Origin: Archegozetes longisetosus
Taxonomy: Eukaryota > Arthropoda > Arachnida > Sarcoptiformes > Trhypochthoniidae
DNA length: 64,000 nucleotides
Direction: 5' to 3'
Assembly (NCBI GenBank): GCA_018873245.2
Contig: JAEMBT020000007.1
Coordinates: 8,501,129 to 8,565,128 of the forward strand
The number at the start of each line of letters is the position of its first letter. Position 1 is the stretch's first letter. Of the stretch, positions 54,615 through 64,000 are shown one piece after another. Under the pieces are notes generated by a model that searched no databases, was not told the origin of the DNA, and was given only the letters and a program-made list of their open reading frames with translations. The translations under genes and the position numbers were made by a program.

Positions 54615-56000
54615 CACAATGATTAGTCATTGAAACGATGCCTTTTTCACTGTAACTGTCATATGCATTATTATTTGCTCAGTTGAAACATATGATATTC
54701 TAACTTCTATATTGTTATCTACACATTTTAGTGATGCAGTAAAATCTGTCTAACTTGAACATGTAGTTAAGTGCTTTTTAAAAATCTATAACAATTAAGC
54801 CATGTTTTTCTATGGGATTTTCATATTGGTTTCTAAAACCCAGTTAAGTGCGTGCATGAGTTAAACAAGTTTTACTGTAATTTTAACATTTAAATAATAC
54901 TTGGATCAATCTCTGAAACCTAAACAATCAGACTTCAAAGTAAATCTAACAAAAACACTTTCTCAGTAACAAAACCCCATCGACCAATCAAATATATTCC
55001 CAGTTGAAAACTATTAAAAAGTTTATGGAATATCTTTTTTTTGTAATGTGCATTAGTTATGGTTTCGTAGTTTAATCACATTAACGTTTAAGACTCACTC
55101 TTTATAGACAAATTTAAAGATTACGAACAACAAAACGAGGCACTGTTTAGATTCCAGAGGCTTCTTATCCGACAGTTAGTAATATATTTAAGAAAATTTA
55201 GCGAAAACCAACACAATATTGAACCCCTAAAAAAGCTATTCTGAAAACTTTATGATTTTGTTAATATTTCTGTTCCCTTTTATGGACACTTTTGGTGCCT
55301 TCAATTATTTGCTGTATACTTGCTTCAATGTTTTGAATGAAGCCTTCAAATTAAAGCTAATAAAATGTATGGTTCAATAATTATTATGTATATCAATAGA
55401 TTAGTCAATGTTTTTGCGAATCACGCTCTCATTTAGAAACATTGTCAAACTTAGCGTCAAATGAATCGTATAGCGTTTCCTGCAATAAATCAAACGAGCA
55501 TACCTGGAAGGCCGTACATATCGTTGTAAATGACGCTCATGTTTCGGTTAAACTAAGGTTAGAGAATAATCACTGTGACAGACTTAACTTTAACTTATAG
55601 GGTATTATTAGTAAGTGTCACTTGCAACAATATGCATCACATTCCATAGAAAAGCCGTTTCGTTATTAAAATCTCAAGACAGATATCTATCAGTTTAATT
55701 GCATAGCAATTAAAACTATTATCAAAATAAAGTCCGCTAGTCTCGCGCAATCACATGCAAACATCTAGCTCTTTTGATCAGATCTATCGAACAGCTTGCT
55801 GATTAGTTATTCATTTTATTTATTTGTGAAACTAAATAGTTTGATTTAATTTAAAATTAAGTTCGTTGGAGAACGCGACCAGATTTGTTTTGAAACTACA
55901 AGATTTGGTTACATTTGAAAGTTTAAAACAAAAACTTTAAAGTTAATCTATAATTAAATCCAATTGATTAATAATAAGATTAAGAAAATTCTATTGAAAG
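54615..56000. other. Intergenic between the two unrecognised plus-strand genes
   Basis: Holds MITE family B copy 3 at 54735-54879. Otherwise AT-rich without a gene; the promoter of the 56001 gene should lie toward its right end. Confidence 0.5.
54735..54879. mobile_element. TA-flanked MITE family B, copy 3
   Basis: CAGTAAAATCTGTCTAACTT start and AAACAAGTTTTACTGTA end, 120 bp after the stop codon of the C2H2/TM gene, so probably in its 3' UTR. The left TA is mutated (TG). Confidence 0.8.
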
Positions 56001-56587
56001 ATGCAGTTGATTGATGTGGCAAAAAACATACATTCCTTGATTTGCAGTTTAATGATATCAATATTCTTAAGTCTTGCAATACAAGCGACTATTGGTTTCA
56101 GTTCTGAAACTTGTGGACAAGAGAATGAATTAGAGACTGGGGATCAGAAGTGTAAGTACAACAGTCAAAGAACTTGGGCTCTCGTCATACTTTACGGCTG
56201 GGTTCTTGTCTTCTTAATTGGTGCGATTGGCACATGTCAGTTAAACGGTTGGATTATCATCACACATATGGCCTCTTTTGTCATATTTGTTGGAGTTTTT
56301 GTTGGTCTCATTATTTATCGAATGAGTTCTGGTATTGTTTTCTGATCAATAATTTTTTCAAACAGTTTACCTAAATTTTTGGATTTTAATCCCTAAATGT
56401 ATCCATTCTTATAACAGATGAAATAGATTTGACAGAATCAATCAATACTATCAGCCGTGAAGTAATTCGTGATAAATGGGGTATTTGGGCATCTACTCTG
56501 AGATGGATTATTCTCATCGGACCAATAACTGCGTTCACTATCGACTGTTTTTTGGTTTATTATTTTATAGCACACCAACATATTTAG
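56001..56587 (+). CDS. Small four-pass membrane protein, unrecognised
   Basis: Two exons, 56001-56331 and 56418-56587, joined through an 86-nt intron, giving 166 aa. Hydrophobic segments lie near residues 10-32, 59-80, 85-106 and 139-162. There is a short cysteine-containing loop between the first two (SETCGQENELETGDQKCKY), probably luminal/extracellular with a possible disulfide. A charged loop (DEIDLTESINTISREVIRDKW) sits before the last segment. Topology recalls tetraspan/MARVEL-like proteins, but no signature motif such as CCG is present. ATG at 56001 is the first Met before the hydrophobic core. Function unknown. Confidence 0.7.
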
Positions 56588-57776
56588 ATATATCTATATT
56601 TCAATCTAATTCTAAATATTCAAATTCAATACTTAAATTCTGTATTTTTCAATGGATTTTCAAATTTAAGTCAAGTTTATTACCCCCTAGATAAAGTAAC
56701 TTGTATATAGTTTTTATTTAATGAATTTGAAGAGTATGAAAGATGAATCTGATATAAAAATTAGTTTCTGTCAGATACTCTGCTTTTCTATTAACCAAAC
56801 TGTTCTAATCATTTGGTTAAACTTCATTCATTTAGGACTCTAAGTTTTGATTTATGTTTGAAATGGACTTAAAATAATGTCAAAATAAAATTCTAGAATC
56901 GTTAGTTCAAACTAATGGCTTACAGAAGTTGACTATAAAATAACTATTTGCTCATTAAATGGGATTTAAAAATTAAGTTCACTCAAGAAAACAGACTAAT
57001 GCAGGACTTATGCGATTACTGGACTTTTCCTGTCCATATCAAACGTAGTTCTGATGTTTTTAATGAAATTTTGTTGCTATGAAACTAAAACTATTCCAAA
57101 GGAGGTGATTGACAAATCAGTTTATGTTTTTGAAATTTCAAGTAAAATCATATGTAATACTAGTCAAATCAGGAGTTGACTAACAACTTATACAAATAAT
57201 TACAGTAAAGCCTCTTTAGTTGAACGCGGTTCAGTGCTTTTCAAAAGTATATAACAATTTAGTCTTGTTTTCTATGGGGTTTTTATTGTCTTTTACAAAC
57301 CACTTACGTGCGTGTCTAAGTTAGGTAGCTTTTACTATATTTAGTTTTAATCTTCAATACTTAATTCCAAGATAGTCACATCAGTTATTTCATCCTTTAT
57401 AGTTGAAATTTTTAGTAAATCTAATTAATGCCAACAAATAACAATTAGATATTAAGCTATTCAACTTGTACAAAACCTATAGCTCGAGTTTTAATTACAA
57501 ACATTCATCAAATAATCTTTTCTTATCTGAAAAAATGATAATAATTGAAATCTAAATGTTAGTTATTGTAATTCAGTTACTATTGCATGGAATGATTGAG
57601 CACATCTTAGCTTAAACTTTAATATAAAGCATGTTTGAATGAACTGAGTTATTAGTTTAGGAGATACAATGTTTGATATGCTGAAAAATGTGAAAAAACT
57701 TTTAAAATATGTGTTTATCGATAAAACAAAATCTTATTTATCGATTGAATAATCGGATATTTTATTTTTAGTAGAA
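56588..57776. other. Intergenic with one MITE
   Basis: AT-rich, no gene seen; MITE family B copy 4 at 57201-57339. Confidence 0.5.
57201..57339. mobile_element. TA-flanked MITE family B, copy 4
   Basis: 139 bp, starts TACAGTAAAGCCTCTTTAGT, ends GTTAGGTAGCTTTTACTATA. More diverged than copies 2 and 3; same length class and internal ACAATTTAG / TCTATGGGG words. Confidence 0.75.
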
Positions 57777-59775
57777 CAAGAGATGGAATACTATTCACTG
57801 TTTCAGATATTAGATTACATTTTTTATCATATATTCTTCAAAATCTCATCAAAATCCACCTATAAATGCAATTTTGAAATGTTGAGACTTTTCAAGTATT
57901 TCAAAATTATATTTATAATAGTCTGTGTAGTGAAATATTCTTTACAATATTATCATTTATATTCATTTTAAATCCTCTTTTGGTCTAAAATTTGATTTTT
58001 AAAACTATATTTCAATTTGACATGAGTAATATTTCTGCAATTTAATTGATTACATTGAAATTTTCTATTCATAATAGTGGACATCCTCCAAATATTGCTA
58101 AGATTTGATCCAAATATATATAAGTACGCGAAAACTTGAATCATCTGAACGTCTTTTTAATTATCTATGAATTAGTTATTTACCTTATTAATACAGTAAA
58201 TTATTGGCAACACTAAAATCATTAAATGGGGTTATAGTAAAAGTTTTAAAAAATTGGATTATTTTGTAAAATTGAAACGGACTATCTATTAAGCAAAAAT
58301 CAAATTAATAGCTAAGACTATTTGTGCATATCATATGAAAAGTATTAGTGACTGATTTGATAGATGAACAAATGCTTTTAACTTATTTTCTAAAAGACAC
58401 TGAATAATCAGGTGAACAAAACTATAATCTATTATACGAGTCAAATATCTTAAGAAAAAACATTTAATAAGAATCAGTTTTGACAATACCTTTTAGAGAA
58501 AATCTTTTGGAAATAATGAATGAATTGAATACGATTTTAGAGGAATACTATTTTTAAAGAAAAAAATCAATAAATTATTCTGAGAGAAATCGTTTGGTGG
58601 CAGTCAGGGATTCAAAGTTTAGAAAAACTAAAATCTTAAATTAAATGTAGAAAATATATCAAATAAGGAGTGAATTTTTTGTCAACTTTTTAGTGAACAA
58701 ATATGTGGGACTAAATTGTAAAACTATTACATTTGAAAGTATTATTGTAGATGAGATCGAGATAAGTGCTGTACTATAAGCATATAAGTGAGAAAAAATA
58801 AAGAGCTTTTTCTTGTAACGATGTCAAGAGTGATTGGCGTAAATTTTACAATACACAAAATCCTTTAAAATTGTCAACTATAAACTACATCAAATAGTCA
58901 ACTACACGCTCCAATCTCTAACAATTGATCCATTTAAGGAACTTGCACAATAACTAAATTTCGAGATAGCTAAATTTCGCCATAGCTAATTTCACCACAT
59001 CCAAGTTTCACTGTAACTAGATTTCACTATGGCTAAGCTCTACGATAACAATCAACGTTCATATATGCATTTTCTATTCAGTTCTAGGTTTCAAAATCTA
59101 AATTTGAAAATAATTTTCATTTGACAATAGAATCTGAAAGAATATAAAGGAATCTCGGATTCTCAATAGAAATGCATGTAATACTTATTTTTAGATCTAA
59201 TTTGTGAACAAGCTTATTATGATTGCGAAACTTATATCAATGCAATTAGCTTTAAGTGAATTGAGTTTTCTATGGCAGAATTTTCTTGAAAGATGGCACA
59301 ATCTCAAAGAATTTATAGATGCAATGCGTTTACCGGTATTCCATAATGTGATTAATAGCCTCTATCTTTCCTTACAGGCATGACTTTAGTTTGAAGATTC
59401 AAATATGCCATTAAATTAGATTATATCATGTTATATATTGGCAAATAGAAATTTTCTTTTAGTAGTTTCAGCTTAAGTCTCACGACAATATCCGATTCGA
59501 TCAAATTCTTTTAATTATCTCTTTAGTAGATCTCTATATAAATTGGACTTATTTTTCTCAGGCATTAGGTTGAAGTTCAGAATATATAAAATTCAATTCC
59601 AATTTCAATCTGATTTACCATTGCTCGCCGTTTTTCATTCAGATGTAAATTTCACTCAATTGAAAATTTTTCCGGATTTTAAGGCAATATTTTCTCGAAA
59701 TTACAAAAAAGTTCAAATTAAACAAATCAATCCTATTCTGCTAAGAGTTTGTGTGAAAACATGGCGAAATTTCTA
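57777..59775 (+). other. Candidate exon cluster, unrecognised
   Basis: Three stretches sit behind plausible acceptors. 57777 onward: TRDGILFTVSDIRLHFLSYI in one frame. 59200-59334: QLALSELSFLWQNFLERWHN, ending at a GTATTC donor. 59563-59775: ending ILLRVCVKTWRNF and stop. Composition and helical pattern are protein-like, but phases cannot be joined without assuming missing bases. The order and pattern faintly recall the C-terminal RWD region of kinetochore KNL1, which is only a guess. It may be a fast-evolving or broken gene. Confidence 0.3.
58954..59046. repeat. Degenerate 16-bp tandem repeat
   Basis: Five to six units like CTAAATTTCGCCATAG, each diverged, in an otherwise non-coding stretch. 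Confidence 0.65.
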
Positions 59776-61117
59776 ACACAAAATAGATTTATTTTATAAG
59801 AAAATGCAATTCATTTTGAAAGGCCAACAGCTCAGAAAATAACTCATACACTATAATACTTTTATTATACTGAAAATTAATTACTTTGGATTTGGAGCAT
59901 TTTGATTTTGACAGCTCTATATTGGATGAATTCAGTTTGAACCCAAATAAACCGATTCCAAGCCAAAATTCTACTATCGATGATTCTGTTGAACTTTTAA
60001 AACTTTCACTTTTAGGATTTCAATAGAACCTGAAAAACTTAAAAAGTAAAATAAATTACAACTGAGGATTTCAAGTATTATTAAAGTTTGTGGAAAAGGC
60101 AACAATTTATGTAAATATATTAATAGAATGAAAATGACTCGAGAACACTTCTGAGAGTTTGTTTTCATCTATAACCAACAACAATAAGGATATAAACAAT
60201 GTATAATTTAAATAAATTCAATTTAAATATGTGATCGCAGCCTCAAATCAATTATCTAGTTTTTGCGTTCCTAATTCAACTTCAAATTTATAGTGGCTTT
60301 ACAACATTTAATACAATAAAATTAGTATTTTGAAGAGCTCTAGTCTCGAAAAGATTGGAACTGTCAAGAACTTGAATGGTTAGAGGATTGAAAAAAGTAG
60401 ATGCAATGCGATTCACTGCTATTTAGAGAATAACTTAGAGAAAATGTGCTAACAATTTATGATTTTTTAAAAACTAAAAGTAGTCATGATTGCTTTATAA
60501 ACACGTGGATTAAATTGTAAATGTTTTCATTGGCTTTGTGAATTTGAATTTTTACTATTTGATTGAATATTTTGATTGAATCTGCAATTACCATATATTT
60601 GCATATGAATGAAAGACATTAATCTTTAATTTGTTGTATAGTTACTTGTTTACAGTGAAATTTTATAATTTATTAACTAATTAAAACATCTTGGTTAATT
60701 ATCCTAATTAAGTTGATTAGTATAATTATTTCAAACACTAACTCAATTGGTTTATTAGTTTTATTTCCTTTTCTTCGGCTGAGATTTTTAATGACCATTA
60801 GACATGTCATTAAATAAGATTTTATCAGAAAGTGTCCATTTGTTAGTTCTGTAAAAGTATTTCAATTCCTTCGCACAATTCAGACATTCAATTAAGTCTT
60901 ATGTCAATCTTAGTCGTAGCTTTAAATCATGTGGAGGTGAGTGTAGTTGGGCTGATGGTCTTTACCTGAAAATCAAATTAAGTCAGTTTTGAATGAACTG
61001 ATTATCGAAATCAATGAATTTGGTAAAAAAGGCGAGAGCTCAAGATTTAAAGCAAGTTTTTGTTATTTATATAGGGAGTTACAGGACTTGATGCAATTTC
61101 TATTTGAGTGAGGAATG

Positions 61118-61138
61118 CGAGAGAGAGAGAGAGAGAGA
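61118..61138. repeat. GA microsatellite
   Basis: About 10 GA units in non-coding DNA. Confidence 0.9.
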
Positions 61139-63311
61139 ACTATTGATTAGTTTTGTTAACAATACTTAGGATTCAATTAACGGAGGCTAGGTTGTTTTAT
61201 TTAAAATCAGAATTAAACAAAGCTATCTATTATACAGAATAGGAAATGCATCAGTTATTATACTGTAAAGCAGGAAATTGATCAAATGTAATAAAAGGAG
61301 GGAACCAACCGAACAGCTCAGCCTAACTCAAGATTCAGATGGGAATAATGAAAAGAAAAAAGAATCGTTAGACTAAGCTTTCTGAGAAGTATTGGAAATA
61401 TTTTTGGTTTGGATTGACTTTGCTAATGGTGTTTTATGTATAAGAAAATGATTAAAGCCTAAATCAGAGCTGAATTGCTGCATAGCTAAACGATTAGACG
61501 TCGTGTCCATAATGAAATGATCTGCTCCTGATTCCATGGTAACACTAGTAATATTCAACTTCTCCCCAAAAAATGGCAATGCTTTTAATGTTAGTTTTTC
61601 TGTTGCATTGCATGACCAAAAGTAAGCACTGAATATACTGTACTGTATGGGCACTCAATTTTGTTGCCAAAGGCGCTCTTCCTTATAAATATAGCGCGAC
61701 ATCAGCCAAGTCTAACTTTTATAGTCAGGCAAATTCAGGCAGATTTGCACAGAGAAACTTCACTTGAAAGCTAACTTTTTTGCTGGCTTCCTCTTATGTT
61801 TGCCAGTATTATATATTGTTTTATTGATTTGTCTGATGTCTTCTGTGTTTTTAATCCAATTTGGCAAAAAATTTTATTTGGACTAGAAGTTGAATGATGC
61901 GATCCAACGAATTTTTCCAATTGAATATAAAGAGCTATAGCTGTAAGTAATGAACTGCTATGACTATAAAACAGTGTTTCACTGCTTCACAAAATAAAGA
62001 CTCAAATTCTATCCAATTCAGTCTCTCAATTGCTTCATTTGAACCCTCTCTAAAAGAATGAGTTAGTTTTTGTGATTCACTCGAAAAACATATTGCTTTA
62101 ACGAGAACAACAAAATATTTTACTGATAGAATAGCGAACATGACATATAAGGACTGCAATTCTTTCTCTATATAGCTGTGTATATAAAGTTCAAACTGTA
62201 GAGCAGTATATATAAAGTTCAAACTGTATAGACTGTTATAGTATTAAAAGACGATTGAGTCAGATTTTCTTAGAGAATTATGCAAATTAGCTGAAAAACA
62301 ATTGGGTGAAAGGGGAGTGTATGAGTGACTGTTAGCGTGAGCATTGCAGAGCAATCTTTTCTAACTCAGCCTCACCGCCAACTGCGATTAAACATTAAAT
62401 CGGTTTCATAATTGTTAGAGACCCTCCCTTTAACCTATTTTAAGTTACTTCAGCAGTTTTTTTGCTCTCTGCTCGCAATACGTTTTAAAGTTCATCAATC
62501 AAATAATCTCACAATCCATCCTTTCTGGCATTACCTTATATTCTATATATACAGTTTCATATTGCATGTATTTGACGTTAAAGTTCCACATTTATTATGT
62601 CCCAAAACGGGCACAAACCAGCGCTGCAAAGTCTCAGAGTTCGCAAAGTCTCCCTTTATGTCAATAAATTACAAAAGAAGCAGAATATAGAGGAATGGAA
62701 TGGAATGAAGTAAGATTTTAAAGAAAAAAAATCTGATCTCAACTTGACTACTTGCGAGTAATAATCAATACTTTTTGCAAAAGTAGGCGGGACTCGATCT
62801 AAGCCTAAGTAAAATGAAGAGACTGTGTGTAAGCGCACATATAGTTGTATTTTTGAGCATTAAATTCTGTGAAAACTACTAATTAGCATATAAGAGAGCG
62901 CAATCTCAACCCTTTGCGAATGCCTCCTCCCATTGTGATTAATATGCAAATGAATGTTGACATAACTGAGGCAAACTTTGGTTGGCAAGACATGCCTTTA
63001 TTGCGATATATTCAAGCAATATATGCAAGTCTTAAGTAATCAAAAATGTGCAAAACAGCGTAGAGTCGATCGATCGATCAATAAAGTATATTTAAAGGGC
63101 AAATGCTCTGCTTTGGGTCGTTTCTACTGCTCCATCCACTGAGTTATCCTTCTTCTTACTCTTCACTCTGTTCTGCATTATCTTTTGCAGCAAATGTTCG
63201 CATAGCTTTTTTCGTCCCTCTCAGATGATTAGCTTCATATGCTAGTCAGATATAAGTTATGGCCTTTCCTTCTCCTATCAATATCTCTCCAAAAACATTT
63301 TTTCCCTCCAT

Positions 63312-63314
<3 letters not shown>

Positions 63315-63357
<43 letters not shown>
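63315..63357. repeat. CT microsatellite
   Basis: About 21 CT units in non-coding DNA; creates a spurious Ser/Leu ORF on the plus strand. Confidence 0.95.
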
Positions 63358-63359
<2 letters not shown>

Positions 63360-64000
63360 CTCACTCTCCCCTCTATTATTCGTACTTTTGCATCAACTTT
63401 TTATTTAGACGGCATCATCATTAGAATGAGTAAAGAAAAAATACTGAATAAAAAGGATCGCCATTTCACAAATGAAAAGACATAAGAAAACATGACTATG
63501 AGTATGACTAGAAGTATGTCTGTGATGATGCAGCAGTTAATGTAGTCTGAATCGAGGCCCTCGCTGGGACATACAGTATATATATTCTTATTTATATCAA
63601 ATGGAAATGGGAGCACAACAATTGGAGACGCAATGAGAGCAAAACTCGACCAATTTCTGCAAATAAAACTTCACTTTATATCTAACATCTTTGTCGAGTC
63701 AAAAATAATGGCAGACTTTTTGTAAATGCATTGCCATTAAAATAGACGAAGTAGACGGTGGCTTTGGTCAGCAGAATTTGTTCCCCATTTTCGCGCGCAA
63801 TTAAACATTGGCAATAGGTTTGGCATTTATATTAGAGTGAGCTTTGAGGCAAAATTTACGGTATTCGTTATAAACATATAAACTCAATTTCTATATATAA
63901 CAATTTCTAGTCAATGACTGTTTGCCTACTTTTACTAACAATAGCCTTATGATTAGTAATAGAGTCAGAATGAGGCACAAAAATACTAAAAATCCTAACT

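Larger units (their letters stand above)
59776..64000. other. Long stretch without a supportable gene
   Basis: Contains a GA repeat (61118-61138), a direct 20-bp duplication with 29-bp period (TATATAAAGTTCAAACTGTA at 62181 and 62210) and a CT repeat (63315-63357). A minus-strand ORF at 61654-61373 lacks an ATG start and any domain. Composition becomes slightly less AT-rich after 61 kb, which could reflect regulatory or intronic DNA of a gene beyond the window, but nothing specific is visible. Confidence 0.45.

Noticed and set aside
63239-63424. 61-codon plus-strand ORF
   Set aside because: Mostly translation of a CT microsatellite.

Overview
This is an AT-rich eukaryotic nuclear window. Its genes are split by GT-AG introns, many only 60-80 nt long, use the standard code, and give clear animal proteins: paraplegin, NAE1, AHCY, a gamma-tubulin complex protein, CMIP, PDCD5 and filamin repeats. 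With the hAT, RTE-type and MITE content it best fits an arthropod, possibly a mite; the species cannot be fixed from sequence alone.

Layout. 1-31.4 kb carries seven genes in a row on the minus strand: paraplegin (3' part outside the window), NAE1, an intronless NAD-dependent epimerase/dehydratase, S-adenosylhomocysteine hydrolase, a GCP5-like gamma-tubulin complex protein, C-Maf-inducing protein (14 recognisable exons over 13 kb) and PDCD5. 32.7-35.7 kb (+) is a filamin-like gene with one CH domain and two filamin-type repeats around a long low-complexity linker. It converges on a secreted GH16 beta-glucanase (-). A second, nearly identical GH16 gene lies about 12 kb further on. Between the two is a transposon-rich tract: a hAT MITE with a perfect 8-bp target duplication, a GC-rich foldback, an RTE-type endonuclease remnant and an almost complete hAT element with TIRs and TSD. 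51-56.6 kb (+) has a C2H2/transmembrane protein and a small four-pass membrane protein, neither recognised. 56.6-64 kb is mostly non-coding, with only weak coding hints.

The genes are mostly unrelated housekeeping functions (mitochondrial proteolysis, neddylation, methyl cycle, microtubule nucleation, signalling adaptor), so there is no operon-like logic. The two GH16 genes are the one clear functional pair and would act in extracellular beta-1,3-glucan digestion.

Two themes stand out. First, at least six frame lesions, five of them apparent one-base losses in short homopolymers, interrupt otherwise well-conserved genes (NAE1 twice, AHCY twice, CMIP, GCP5). This looks like residual assembly error rather than pseudogenes. 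Second, several small inverted-repeat element families recur across the window, including one that makes up most of a paraplegin intron and one that repeatedly sits in introns or just downstream of stop codons. I found no convincing new multi-gene system.
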